A stretch of 64,000 bases of DNA from Lunularia cruciata (GCA_948567375.1 OX419755.1:73164944-73228943); one strand, 5' to 3'; counted from the first letter of the stretch, positions 20,901 to 30,709 are shown. Notes: generated by a model not told the origin, from the letters alone. A program made the numbers and translations.

Positions 20901-22804
20901 TTGGGTACTATAGGAGGTTCATCTTCTCATTTTCCAACAAGGCTTATGCATTGACCATCTACATGAAGAAGGGTGTAGATTACATGGTGATTTTGGAAGA
21001 CAAGGAGGCTCTCAAAGCTTTTGAGGAGCTCAAGCAATCCCTTGTTGTAGCTCCAATTCTTGCTAAACCTGATTGGAGTAAGCCTTTCATCCTCTACACT
21101 GATGCTTCTAATGTAGCTATAGGATGCACTCTTAGTCAATTAGACCAAGATGGGCATGATCATCCAATAGCTTATGCTAGTAGGCAGATGGTTTCAGCAG
21201 AGAAGAACTACTCTGTCACAGAGAGAGAAGGGTTGGCAGTGATCTTTGGTCTCAAGAAGTTTAGACACTACTTGATTGGAGGGAAAGCCACAATTGTCAC
21301 GGATCACAAGGCTTTGAAGTACATCTTCAACAAGCCTAATGTTGAAGGGAGACTAGCAAGGTGGATGATACTCTTGTCTGAGTATGACTACACAATTGAG
21401 GATAGGCCAGGAAAGAAACATGCAAATGCTGATTTGTTATCTAGAGCCTATGATCATGATGGAGATGAGCCAGTAGATGATTCCTTCCCGGATGAGGAGC
21501 TCATGACAATCTCAGTCACTCAAGAGATTCCAATGGAGTACAAGGAGATTGTGGATTTTGTGACAAGAGGTAACTATCCAGAAGGGATGCATGCTAGGGA
21601 GAGGAAGGCCCTTGCAGCAAGATCTAGACCTTACACAATGGTGGAGGATATTCTTTTTCACCAAGGAGCAGATGGTCTACTTCGAAGAGCAGTGGGTAAG
21701 GAAGAGTCTATCCTACTCATAAAGGAGTTTCATGAAGGTTTAGTATGTGGAGGACACTTTGCAGGAAAGGTGACTGCTTTCAAGATTCTAGATGCAGGTT
21801 ACCATTGGAGAGGGATTTTCAAGGATTGTCTTGATTATTGCAAAACTTGTCATGTTTGTCAAGCTTTTGCTAGAAAGTCTACATCCACTCCACCACTTAG
21901 ATCAATTCCATTGCTAGGACCTTTTGAGAAGTGGGGAATTGATTTTGTAGGACCTCTCAATAGAACCCCAAGGAACAATCGGTACATTGTGGTAGTTACT
22001 GATTACCTTACCAAGTGGGTTGAGGCTAGACCATTGAGGGACAAGAATGAAGATGAAGTGGGTAGATTTCTTTATGAACGCATTATCACTAGGTTTGGAT
22101 GCCCTTTGGAGTTGGTTTCTGATAGAGGAGGAGAGTTTACAGGAAGCATTACTACAGCCATGCTACGACATTTCTCTATCACACATAGAGTAACTACATC
22201 CTATAAGCCAAATTCCAATGGCTTGGCAGAGAGAACCAATCAGACCTTGTGCATGATGTTGGCCAAAGATGCAGAAATGGAGGGGGCTAAACATCATTGG
22301 GACAAGAGGATTCATGCAGTTTTGTGGGAGTATAGGACAACCATGAAGACTTCCACTGGATATTCTCCATTCCAATTGGTGTATGGTATTGAGTCTACCT
22401 TACCTATTCACTTTGATCTTCCTACCTTCCAAAGCATTCATAGGAGATTGAAGAAAGCACAAGGAAGTGATGCAGGGAAGTCAAGGAAGGATCAACTCAT
22501 GGAGTTGGAAGAGGCAAGAGCAGTTGCTATGGTTCGAGTGGAGCAAGCCCAAAGGAAACAAAAGGAGAGCTATGACAAGAGGCAAGGCAAGAAGAAGGTG
22601 GAGCCTTTCAAAGAAGGTGATTGGGTAATGTTGTTTGATTCCATTCAATTCAAGAGAGTGCAAAAGAAGTTTTTGCCTAAGTACTTTGGACCTTTCATAG
22701 TAGAGAAGGTGTGGGGCAATTACACCTATGATCTCAAGGAGTTGGGAGGAAGACACTTTGATAGGATTAACCATGATAAGTTGAAGATGTACCATAGAAG
22801 GTAG
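17978..22804 (+). CDS. G1 gag-pol polyprotein, intact (1608 aa)
   Basis: One uninterrupted frame encodes the whole enzyme set for copying RNA into DNA and integrating it. Gag: residues about 1-200 (LTWYESEYQ, FLPDESYERLMS), CCHC knuckle CFGCGGRGHIQRNC at 282-295. Protease: ALVDGGSAVNAM with Asp502, and DLLLGRPWL; the triad is D-G-G, not the usual D-[ST]-G. RT: VCVDYKKLNAV, DGYSGYNQI, MPFGLCNAPATF, FIDDF with Asp893/Asp894. RNase H: LYTDASNVAIG with Asp1042, then TDHKAL. Integrase: H1252-x7-H1260-x30-C1291-x2-C1294, then D1322, D1382 and E1418 with the standard 35-residue D-E spacing. The C-terminus GPFIVEKVWGNYTYDL has no chromodomain. Start: ATG preceded by a purine-rich, A-rich leader, conserved in E and F. 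Gag and pol share one frame, so no frameshift is needed to make pol. Confidence 0.95.
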   Translation: MGKLPVFFGKDGEDVEAFVRDFKRACIGNNERRKNEWASLLPDFFEDAALTWYESEYQKRERREGEEESWETLTSALIENFLPDESYERLMSEVTFLKQGDGEKVRVYVERVEKLESRFRIVLRKGGDDVETTMIGIGAMLTKNFVGGLRPQIRSKVRYEKPSSKVEAIKIAIRMEESLEGDESDLVVKEVVHPPQGYKYGGTSDTLVTRVAPQVVVAPILAPPPKDPLQTITEQLADLKINVVQLWEKREVDQNVGRGPRSYGNYPYRGGQPANNFNDRNCFGCGGRGHIQRNCPNSTYHGGRGYEGANRGKEGGSETQVAPNPNKGKGIASIDVVESKYEKGECSNSKGLNLELLAQEKKRARFAEDVHSSQGFTSSKDTPMSTRSTRTSTPSTTKTPRKKLGMEDFLISKQQWNYNVLEDVGSHKANITVGQLIALNPTLRKELRDGLSSTRSKKKKKAKVPVSMGVVDAKPAPWEACEYASKIDVRVNGHNIKDALVDGGSAVNAMSERLMKKLGMIPSRPSTFVVSMANKQQVRPVGVMDKVVVSVMGVQNLMTFQVLKDSSYDLLLGRPWLRAARTTDRWHKGYLRIGPSNHRVTVPVTNTTNTSHSDTPSSNYWESDSEEGASGVDTSMEEETSTEEDESESDSDVYPLCAMDFAPKPEVLKDPDKSPLTLEEVERRLSTLKYGPNVTKEEKVRFEEIFRKFIHVFAFSYKDLKEVTLEEHKIEVESHARPIRQKQRRISPPISLVVKEEIDKLKEAGFIFEVENSEWVSPIVIVKKKNGKLRVCVDYKKLNAVTKKDYYPLPFIDEILEEVAGHERYSFGDGYSGYNQIKIAPEHQQLTTFTTPWGTYAFKVMPFGLCNAPATFQRFMNKVFEPFIGKFVRDFIDDFCVYGSKEEHFEHLIKVLQRLDEANASLNPEKCIFGCEEGLLLGHIISKDGIAVDPEKVRKISDLPFPSSLTKLRQFLGMVGYYRRFIFSFSNKAYALTIYMKKGVDYMVILEDKEALKAFEELKQSLVVAPILAKPDWSKPFILYTDASNVAIGCTLSQLDQDGHDHPIAYASRQMVSAEKNYSVTEREGLAVIFGLKKFRHYLIGGKATIVTDHKALKYIFNKPNVEGRLARWMILLSEYDYTIEDRPGKKHANADLLSRAYDHDGDEPVDDSFPDEELMTISVTQEIPMEYKEIVDFVTRGNYPEGMHARERKALAARSRPYTMVEDILFHQGADGLLRRAVGKEESILLIKEFHEGLVCGGHFAGKVTAFKILDAGYHWRGIFKDCLDYCKTCHVCQAFARKSTSTPPLRSIPLLGPFEKWGIDFVGPLNRTPRNNRYIVVVTDYLTKWVEARPLRDKNEDEVGRFLYERIITRFGCPLELVSDRGGEFTGSITTAMLRHFSITHRVTTSYKPNSNGLAERTNQTLCMMLAKDAEMEGAKHHWDKRIHAVLWEYRTTMKTSTGYSPFQLVYGIESTLPIHFDLPTFQSIHRRLKKAQGSDAGKSRKDQLMELEEARAVAMVRVEQAQRKQKESYDKRQGKKKVEPFKEGDWVMLFDSIQFKRVQKKFLPKYFGPFIVEKVWGNYTYDLKELGGRHFDRINHDKLKMYHRR

Positions 22805-22811
22805 AGAGACC

Positions 22812-22833
22812 TTCACTTTGAGGACAAAGTGAA
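22812..22833 (+). other. Palindrome before the polypurine tract
   Basis: TTCACTTTG-AGGA-CAAAGTGAA: a 9-bp perfect stem with a 4-nt loop, starting 7 bases after the gag-pol stop. It is identical in D (35532-35553) and F (53370-53391). A similar 'TTGAGGACAA' palindrome precedes the polypurine tract in many plant gypsy elements (general knowledge). Confidence 0.7.
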
Positions 22834-22843
22834 AACTTAGTCC

Positions 22844-22852
22844 GGGGGTAAA
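22844..22852 (+). other. Polypurine tract of G1 copy B
   Basis: GGGGGTAAA directly before the 3' LTR start. It is short and has one T. The placement and identity in D and F support its role as the plus-strand primer. Confidence 0.6.
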
Positions 22853-23531
22853 TGTAACACCCATTTGTGCATGTGTGTGGTATTGTGATATTTAGCTTGG
22901 TATTACAAGTACTTAAGAGATATTATTTATATAGAGATAAAGGATGGTTCTATATTAGTCATGGTTAGCTAAAGTTAGTCATAGCTAAGATAGATGGGAC
23001 CTTACTTTAGAGGAAGTAGAAAAGATGAGCACCACTATTTTGGATTTTAGTGTGTTGACTTGGTATTATTCCTAGGTGTTTGGCTTTGGGGAAAGAGTTG
23101 AGAACTCTTGGGCCCGCAAGCCTTTTTGTTTTGGATTCTTCTTTAGTCCAAGGATAGCCCATGTGAAGGAATCCTTGCTTTAGTGGTTGGGTCAAGATAA
23201 GGGGAATATGCCCATGTGAATGGATATTCCTTTCTACTTTTTGACTTTACTTGACTTTTAGTCTAGTAACTTGAGTTACTACGGTAATTAGTAACTTTGG
23301 TACGTAACTATTTCACAAGTATATAAACAAGGAGTGAGGAGGTACTCATCATCCTTTCATTTGCAACTATCTCTCTCTCATTGAGTTCTCTAGTGAGCAA
23401 TGTCTTGAGTCTTGGAGTGTTAGCCTTGGAGGAGTATGATGGAGTTGGGGTTCCTTGCCTTCTTAGTCCATGGTGCGCTACCATAATAGCCATCAGAGGT
23501 TCATCCTGAGTGAGAGACAGGCCGGCTCACA
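22853..23531 (+). repeat. 3' LTR of G1 copy B
   Basis: 679 bp, TGTAACACCC to GGCTCACA, followed by the GGTC duplication. I saw no mismatch with the 5' LTR. Confidence 0.95.
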
Positions 23532-23643
23532 GGTCTTTGTGGACCGGCTCAGCAAAATGATTTATGTACGCCCTACCACCAAGGAGGTGACCGCTCCACA
23601 ACTAGCTCAATTATACTTAGATGCAATCTTTGCTCACCATGGC
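23532..23643 (+). pseudogene. C3 element X integrase, middle segment
   Basis: It continues the integrase core interrupted at 15729: (GGTC) FVDRLSKMIYVRPTTKEV then LAQLYLDAIFAHHG. It ends in the ATGGC target of N2b and resumes at 25580. Confidence 0.85.
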
Positions 23644-23841
23644 TGTGGTACTCACATTTTTCATTTTGGACGAGTTTTGAAGAAGAAGTGTCTTGCTGAA
23701 ACCAAATTGAAACCAAATAGAGAAGAAATGAATGCAAACTTGTGTTTTGATCAAGCTTGAGGAAGTCGACTTTGTGTTAGAGGAAGAAGGACTTGGACTG
23801 GATCAAACCCAAAGAAGGTAACTTCGTGTCAGAGGAGGAGA

Positions 23842-23883
23842 CTTCAACGTCTGATCCGAGGAAACTCGGATCAGACGTTGAAG
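23842..23883 (+). repeat. Perfect 19-bp hairpin with GAAA loop
   Basis: The left arm CTTCAACGTCTGATCCGAG (23842-23860), loop GAAA (23861-23864) and right arm (23865-23883) are an exact inverted repeat. I did not find it in N2a or N2c. Confidence 0.85.
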
Positions 23884-24468
23884 GAGAGCAAACCTGAAGG
23901 AGAAATAGAAGTTGCAAGTCAGGATTCTTGCGGGGGCCATATCTCAATGCACACAAGTCCAAATCAAGCGTGTTATATCTCGTTCAAAGCATCTCGTTCA
24001 GGGCTTTTCATTGCCACCAAAATTGCAAAGTTTGGAGGTTTGTACAAGAAGTTACAAGTATTTGAAGTTTCTAGAGTAGATGTATTTTGGGTCAAAGTGT
24101 CTTCAGGTCAATGTGACTTCCGACTTCGTACTTTGGACTTCGGGTTTACATGACTTTGGGTCTAAAAACTTTGCCTCAAGACTAAGATGACCAACTAAAT
24201 CCGAGGAAGTCGGACCTTGGAGTGCAATGAAGGTGACTTCGGGAGTTTTGCCAGAGGGATCAGAGGAAGTTAGAGTAGGGAAAGAAGATAGTTAGGATAC
24301 CCAAGATTTCAATTTCAGTTCTGATTGAAGATGGAACATGAATTGAAGGAGAAGTAGTAGTTGTAAATAAACCCAAAGTGCAGGATCAGATAGTAAATGT
24401 CTTCGGGTCAATAACATGAGTGATTAGGGGAAAGTGGGTTACAAATTGAAGGTGTAGATAGTGTATTC

Positions 24469-24783
24469 ATGTTTTCAATTACAATTCTTGACGATGACAT
24501 AGTAGAATTAGTAAAGGAATTGATAGTAGTTAGACCTGAAGTAAGAGAGATAGGAGTGCAAGTGTCTTCAGATTTGACATTTGACACCTTAGAGAAGAGT
24601 GGATCGGGAGATAGAGATTTAGAAGGCTTAATTATGATAGTAATTGCAGATCAGGAAGGAGAAGTGTTAGAATTAGTGGAGGAATTGGGAGTTGTGAAAC
24701 CTGAGGACAGAATATTAGGAAGTAAAGTTACTTTGGGTTCGGGTTTGAATAAAGAAGAAGAAGTAGACATTAGATCGGAGTAG
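24469..24783 (+). pseudogene. N2 protein C-terminal remnant in N2b
   Basis: An acidic tail homologous to the ends of the N2a and N2c proteins: DTLEKSGSGDRDLEG, then VVKPEDRILGSKVTLGSG and KEEEVDIRSE before the stop. The upstream coiled coil and globular domain are missing, so only the end of the ORF remains. Confidence 0.6.
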
Positions 24784-25574
24784 AAACAGATTTGAGATTT
24801 GAATAGACAGATATGAAGGGTTGCATTGTCATTTCAGATTTGTAGGTTTGTAGAGTCATTAGGAAGAGGTGTATTAGGAAGATAACTGTCGATTGCTTCA
24901 CTACTTAAGAGTGGCATTTGCAGTCAAATGTGTTTAGTGCTCATTATTTCTGAGAATAGATAAAGCGAAGTGCTGTGAAGTAGTGCTCGTTGCTTGAGCT
25001 TGATTCCGAGTATCAACTTCGTGTCTATGTTTGTGAGTGTTTGGAGAAATTCAAAGTGCAAGTCAGTGTGCTTGTTGGATGTTGGATTCCACAGCCTTGA
25101 TCTTCATTTTGTGTGTTTGATCTAAGTGAAGTGCAATCAAAGCAATGCCTTGACAGATCTGAGAGGAATTGTAGTGTTGGTAGTATTCTGCATTCGTGAG
25201 TGCAGTGCAAAGTTGATGTGAAGCAATTTTGATCAAGAAAGTTGTACCTTCAATGGAGGGGTGGAACACAATTTTGAGGCAAAGTCGTTTTGCAGTGAAG
25301 TACCATTTTTGGGAGAGCGTGAATCATCACAATCAAGATTGTTTGGAAAGAATTGATGGAGTTGTGATTAAGGAGTGTGAATTCGTGACAAGACTGCGAG
25401 TCAATGCTTGTTACTCTCTTCTGGGTGTGGTTTCTACCGAGAGATTAAAGACGCAACCAAGAAGAACTAGATTGTTACTTTGCTTTGTATTTGGACATTT
25501 CTAACTTGTATCTCTGCGGGAATGAACTTTACTTACCCGATTACCGCAAAAGTGATATTTTCCAGGTTGTCACA

Positions 25575-26490
25575 ATGGCTTGTCTAGAGGCTCATCACCG
25601 ATAGAGGCACCCAATTCACCAGTTTGTTTTGGCGAACACTCTTTGGTTTCTTCAAAACCAAGTTGGCCATGTCCACAACTTACCACCCACAAACAGATGG
25701 CCAAACAGAGTGGGCTAATTGCATGATTGAAGACATGTTACGCGGCTTCACCTTAGAAGAGCAAGAGAGGTGGGACACCCTACTCCCGTTGGTGGAATTT
25801 GCTTACAACAATTCAGTGAATGCATCCACCCAGGTCACTCCGTTCTTCCTCATGTATGGTGAGCATCCCTTCACACCTCCTAGCTTGATGAAGATCCGTC
25901 TAGTGGCTACCAAGGTCAATGCAGTCAACACATTTGTTTCTAGAATCCAACAAGGTGTGGAGAGCGCCAAGCATAGATTACAGATTGTGCAAAATCAACA
26001 AAAGTAGTATGCTGATGCACACCGTTGGCACATGGAGTTTAATGTTGGGGATCAAGTGTAGCTATCAACAACCAACCTCACATTAGTTGGACCTCGTAAG
26101 CTCAGACCTCGTTTTATTGGGCCTTTCTTGATTCTTTGTCGCATCGGTGTTGTGGCCTATCACCTTGAGCTACCACCACACATGAAGATCCATCTAGTGT
26201 TCCATGTCTCCCTACTACGTAGATATGCTCCCCGATCAGGCCAGGGTCATTCCACACCAGACATTTGACCTTGTCCGACACTCATTGATGGCATAGAGGA
26301 ATATGAAGTGGAGCGGATTCTCCAAAAATGCATGCGTGGTACTCGCCACCCGCGGGTAGACTATCTAGTACAATGGAAAGGTACCCCCTCTATGAAGCAA
26401 CCTGGGAGCCCGCTGCCAATTTGGCACATGCACCGGTGTTGGTGCAAGCATTTGAGCAACAATTGCACAACGAGGACGTTGCATCTTAAA
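25575..26490 (+). pseudogene. C3 element X integrase C-terminal half with chromodomain
   Basis: It resumes after N2b with a one-base frame change, giving the second catalytic Asp (ITDRGTQFTS, about 25598-25627) and then TTYHPQTDGQTEWANC with the Glu. WDTLLPLVEFAYNNS and the GPFLIL-type C-terminal domain follow, with stops near 26005 and 26059. A chromodomain begins about 26302 (EYEVERILQK, VDYLVQWKG). A one-base deletion after KG moves its second half (EATWEP, LAHAPVLVQAFEQ) to another frame, ending at the TAA just before the polypurine tract. Chromodomains on integrases guide insertion to particular chromatin. This places C3 in the chromoviruses. Confidence 0.88.
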
Positions 26491-26500
26491 AGGAGGGAGG
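26488..26500 (+). other. Polypurine tract of C3 element X
   Basis: AAAAGGAGGGAGG ends two bases before the 3' LTR start TGTAATACC. Confidence 0.8.
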
Positions 26501-26502
26501 TC

Positions 26503-26714
26503 TGTAATACCAAGAACTAGCCATATGATCTAGATGTGAAATTTGGTTTGGTAACATCTAGAATGATGTTATACATGATGGTCAAAATAGATAAAATAGA
26601 AGTATCACCAAAAGAGTACTTCTACTAATAAGGCAGAAACCAAAATAGACTTGAGAACCTTAGAACCAATAGCTAGACATATGATTTAAAGGTGAGAATT
26701 GGTTTGGTAACATT
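26503..26714 (+). repeat. Truncated 3' LTR of C3 element X
   Basis: It starts TGTAATACCAAGAACTAGCC and follows Y closely for 212 bp, then stops at GGTAACAT where G1 fragment C begins. The junction carries only a CAT-like microhomology, as in end-joining repair. Confidence 0.88.
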
Positions 26715-27737
26715 ATACTTGCTCTCAACCACATCTATGGATGCTATCCCCTTACTTTTGTTGGGATTAGGAGCCACTTGGGTTTCACTACCTCCCTCTT
26801 TCCTTCTATTGGCTCCCTCATAACCCCTTCCTCCATGGTAAGTGGAATTTGGGCAATTCCTTTGGATATGGCCTCTTCCTCCACAACCAAAACAATTTCT
26901 ATCATTGAAATTGTTGGCTGGTTGACCTCCTCTATATGGATAGTTTCCATAACTCCTAGGCCCTCTCCCTACATTTTGAACCACCTCTCTCTTCTCCCAT
27001 AGTTGCACCACATTGATCTTGAGATCCGCAAGTTGTTCTGTGATGGTTTGAAGTGGATCCTTTGGTGGAAGTGCAAGAATTGGAGCAACTACTACTTGTG
27101 GTGCAACCCTTGTCACCAAAGTATCAGAAGTTCCACCATACTTGTAGCCTTGAGGAGGATGCACAACCTCCTTCACCACCAAATCACTCTCATCCCCTTC
27201 CAAACTCTCCTCCATACTAATTGCAATCTTGATAGCTTCAACCTTGGAAGAAGGTTTCTCATATCTCACCTTGCTTCTAATTTGTGGTCTCAACCCTCCC
27301 ACAAAATTCTTGGTGATCATGGCCCCTATGCCAATCATTGTAGTCTCCTCATCATCCCCACCCTTCCTCAACACTATGCGAAATCTGGACTCTAACTTTT
27401 CCACTCTTTCCACATAGACTCTCACTTTCTCTCCATCTCCTTGCTTGAGAAATGCAAACTCACTAATCAATCTCTCATAACTCTCATCAGGAAGAAAGTT
27501 CTCAATGAGTGTTGAAGTTAAAGTCTCCCAAGACTCCTCTTCCCCATCTCTCCTCTCTCTCTTTTGGTATTCTGACTCATACCATGTAACTGTTGCATCC
27601 TCAAAGAAATCTAGTAATAATGAGACCCACTCATTCCTCCTTCTCTCATTGTTTCCTATGCAAGCTCTCTTGAAGTCTCTCACAAAGGCCTCCACATCTT
27701 CTCCATCCTTGCCAAAGAAAACTGGAAGTTTCCCCAT
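26715..27737 (-). pseudogene. G1 gag fragment in copy C
   Basis: The frame is open from the usual MGKLPVFFGKDG start through the capsid region and the knuckle CFGCGGRGHIQRNC. It then runs into the C3 LTR and ends at 26673 with unrelated residues. No protease or pol follows. Confidence 0.85.
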
Positions 27738-27977
27738 CTTAACCCCTCACTATCTTTCTTTTCTCTCTAGTTTTTTTTTCTTTTTTTCTTTTATTTTCTC
27801 TCACTCTATTACTATAGAGTATATACATGACTAACACCATCTGAGAATAATCCACTCTGGGTAACACAAAAGGTTCAAGTTACTCCAAGATTTCTATAGC
27901 AACATCAAATCCTGGAGTGCATATTAATCTTACTCTCATGGATAGTTTATCCATAAGTTGAAAGATTATCTCCATCA

Positions 27978-28451
27978 CTAATCTTGAGAACTAGCTGATG
28001 AAGGTGGTAGTATTTCTGTAGCTGTACTAAGACTCTCTCTAAGATCCTTCACCAAAGTCTCCAAAAGTGCTTTTACTCCACTACACTCATGTCCTTTTGG
28101 AAGTCCTTCCACTCCACAAACCTCACACAACTCCTTGGTCTTAGATCTTCTCCCTCCTAATCTTGGTGAAGAAGGTCCAACATGCAAACCCAAGTCAAGT
28201 AAGCCTCTCCTTTCCCTCAATCTCTTGCTCTCAAAGGTCAATGGACATGAACTTGTCTTATGTCCCTTCTCTCCACATAGAAAGCACTTAGACTCACTCT
28301 TTCCTCCAAGTGGTGTAGGTTTTTGGATCCTCTCAACACTCTCTTCAAATTCTATTGTAAACTCTCTTTTCCTCAAATCCACCTCTACAATCACCTCAAA
28401 GCCTTGGAAAATCTTGCATAATCTCAATGTTTACTCTTGATGACCTTCCAT
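27978..28451 (-). pseudogene. G1 ORF1 in copy C
   Basis: The homologous ATG (28449-28451) is followed after six codons by a TAA. Beyond it the frame is open and keeps both Cys/His clusters (CFLCGEKGHKTSSC, CEVC...GHEC) to the usual end SSASSQD. Confidence 0.7.
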
Positions 28452-29309
28452 GTTCCCAAGATAAGTCTAAACACTCAAACATGCTTTTTGTTGCTCTCAA
28501 ACTCCTCATGCATGAGATCTCCACTCTATAGAATTGACCCTTCCTCACAATGTCACTCAAATCTCCCAACTTGTATGTGATAGTCCTCTGAAATTTTTCA
28601 CACTTGATCACAACTCCAAGGTGTCACTCTGTACGAAATTTCGGATCTTTTCATTGAGCCATTTGGCCTAGACACCTTTCTATTCAGCACACATATTTCA
28701 GATTTGGTCTGAAAACCACCCCCTCACTTCAAAAACTCATAACTCCTTGTGCAAGAATGATCTCTCTCTAATTTTTGTGGCACCAGGTAGGATACAATGC
28801 ACTGAATTTTCTTGAAAATTTTCAGGAAAATTCACTGAAAATTGAAGAAATGGCAGACTCTGTACAATTTTCTAGAGAGCATGCAGTTGCGGGAGCACTT
28901 TACCCTATCAACTTTCAAAAATTCTTACCCAATGTGCATAGTAGCTCTCACAATAATTTCAAGTGTGCTAACTGAAAGATAACCCAAGCTATCATATGTA
29001 CTAATTTCAAGTCCAGATCTCTAACTTGAGATTTTGCCCAAAATCACCTTAATCCCCCAAATCTACAATCCACCTCACACAATCTCTCCAATTCTTCTCA
29101 TGTGTACAAGATGTACAAAATCACCTCAAAGACATCATAATGAACTACAGGGTATACAAATGGATCTTGGTTCTCTAACATAAGTTCAACTCTCTCGTCT
29201 CCTAATGTTCTCTCCAAGTGAGCTCTCATAGCCTCCTTTTGCCTAATGTAGAATTGAACGCGGAACATTATCTTACCTTCTAGAGAAGTCCCGGCAATGG
29301 AACCAAAAA

Positions 29310-29985
29310 TGTGAGCCGGCCTGTCTCTCACTCAAGATGAACCTCTGATGGCTATTATGGTAGCGCACCATGGACTAAGAAGGCAAGGAACCCCAACTCC
29401 ATCATACTCCTTCAAGGCTAACACTCCAAGACTCAAGACATTGCTCACTAGGGAACTCAATGAGAGAGAGATAGTTGCAAATGAAAGGATGATGAGTATC
29501 TCCTCACCCCTTGTTTATATGCTTGTGAAATAGTTACGTACCAAAGTTACTAATTACTGTAGTAACTCAAGTTACTAGACTAAAAGTCAAGTAAAGTCAA
29601 AAAGTAGAAAGGAATATCCATTCACATGGGCATATTCCCCTAAGCAGGTGGTCTTATCTTGACCCAACCACTAAGTCAAGGATTCCTTCACATGGGCTAT
29701 CCTTGGACTATAGAAGAATCCAAAACAAAAAGACTTGCGGGCCAAAGAGTTCTCAACTCTTTCCTCAAAGCCAAACACCTTGGAATAATACCAAGTCAAC
29801 ACACTAGAATCCAAAATAGTGGTGCTCATCTTTTCCACTTCCTCTAAAGTAAGATCCCCACTATCTTAGCTATGACTAACTTTAGCTAATCATGACTAAT
29901 GTAGAACCATCATTTATCTCTATATAAATAATATCTTTCAAGCTAAATATCACAATACCACACACCTGCACAAATGGGTGTTATA
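29310..29985 (-). repeat. 5' LTR of G1 copy C
   Basis: 676 bp, minus strand, diverged from the B LTR. It faces the 5' LTR of D across only four bases. Confidence 0.88.
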
Positions 29986-29989
29986 GGAC
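29986..29989. repeat. 4-bp target duplication GGAC of G1 copy D (partner 36251-36254)
   Basis: GGAC precedes TGTAACACCC of D and follows GGCTCACA of its 3' LTR. The undisturbed site exists in the other G4 LTR near 61814 (TTTGGACAAGCC). The same four bases also abut the outer end of copy C. Confidence 0.88.
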
Positions 29990-30668
29990 TGTAACACCCA
30001 TTTGTGCATGTGTGTGGTATTGTGATATTTAGCTTGGTATTACAAGTACTTAAGAGATATTATTTATATAGAGATAAAGGATGGTTCTATATTAGTCATG
30101 GTTAGCTAAAGTTAGTCATAGCTAAGATAGATGGGACCTTACTTTAGAGGAAGTAGAAAAGATGAGCACCACTATTTTGGATTTTAGTGTGTTGACTTGG
30201 TATTATTCCTAGGTGTTTGGCTTTGGGGAAAGAGTTGAGAACTCTTGGGCCCGCAAGCCTTTTTGTTTTGGATTCTTCTTTAGTCCAAGGATAGCCCATG
30301 TGAAGGAATCCTTGCTTTAGTGGTTGGGTCAAGATAAGGGGAATATGCCCATGTGAATGGATATTCCTTTCTACTTTTTGACTTTACTTGACTTTTAGTC
30401 TAGTAACTTGAGTTACTACGGTAATTAGTAACTTTGGTACGTAACTATTTCACAAGTATATAAACAAGGAGTGAGGAGGTACTCATCATCCTTTCATTTG
30501 CAACTATCTCTCTCTCATTGAGTTCTCTAGTGAGCAATGTCTTGAGTCTTGGAGTGTTAGCCTTGGAGGAGTATGATGGAGTTGGGGTTCCTTGCCTTCT
30601 TAGTCCATGGTGCGCTACCATAATAGCCATCAGAGGTTCATCCTGAGTGAGAGACAGGCCGGCTCACA
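29990..30668 (+). repeat. 5' LTR of G1 copy D
   Basis: 679 bp, with TATATAAA at 30457-30464. It matches the B LTR. Confidence 0.93.
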
Positions 30669-30709
30669 TTTTTGGTTCCGTTGCCGGGACCTCTCTAGAA
30701 GGCAAGATA

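Larger units (their letters stand above)
15730..23531 (+). mobile_element. G1 copy B: complete young Ty3/gypsy retrotransposon
   Basis: 7802 bp with all parts present: two 679-bp LTRs (TG...CA), TATA box, primer-binding site, two small 5' ORFs, one open gag-pol ORF, a palindrome, polypurine tract and a 4-bp GGTC target duplication. By eye I found no difference between the two LTRs, so insertion is recent. Domain order PR-RT-RH-IN is Ty3/gypsy. The lack of a chromodomain and the MPFGLCNAPATF and DGYSGYNQI wording point to the Athila/Tat side of plant Ty3/gypsy elements; the exact lineage is not settled. It sits in the integrase of C3 element X. Confidence 0.95.
23644..25574 (+). mobile_element. 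N2b: complete-ended pol-less element, 1931 bp
   Basis: It begins TGTGGTACTC and ends GGTTGTCACA, with a perfect 5-bp duplication ATGGC at 23639-23643 and 25575-25579 inside the C3 integrase. The last ~800 bp match N2a and N2c. The middle is shorter and different and lacks the globular and long coiled-coil regions. No internal direct repeat that could be an LTR pair, and no polymerase, is visible. This copy best defines the family's ends. Confidence 0.85.
10889..26714 (+). mobile_element. C3 element X: chromovirus-type Ty3/gypsy, split by B and N2b
   Basis: After removing B (15730-23531) and N2b (23644-25574), the rest reads as one retrotransposon: 5' LTR, initiator-Met-type primer-binding site, gag, protease, RT, RNase H, integrase and a C-terminal chromodomain, then a polypurine tract and a truncated 3' LTR. 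The integrase frame is restored exactly across the B insertion when one GGTC duplication is removed. Many stops and frameshifts mark it as dead. The 5' LTR start is lost or rearranged at 10889, and the 3' LTR is cut at 26714 by copy C, so X has no visible target duplication. Confidence 0.88.
26715..29985 (-). mobile_element. G1 copy C: old 5' fragment, minus strand
   Basis: On the minus strand it has a 5' LTR, leader, ORF1 and the first third of gag up to just past the CCHC knuckle (ASIDVVESKY). There it is joined to the C3 LTR at 26714. Scattered substitutions show it is older than B, D, E and F. Its outer end is TA instead of CA (plus-strand reading ...GTTATA) and is followed by GGAC. Confidence 0.88.

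Noticed and set aside
22600-22804. Possible chromodomain at the end of G1 integrase
   Set aside because: The C-terminus is only the GPFIVEKV-type domain and ends at MYHRR. There is no aromatic-cage or WEP-type motif, unlike C3 at 26302-26490.
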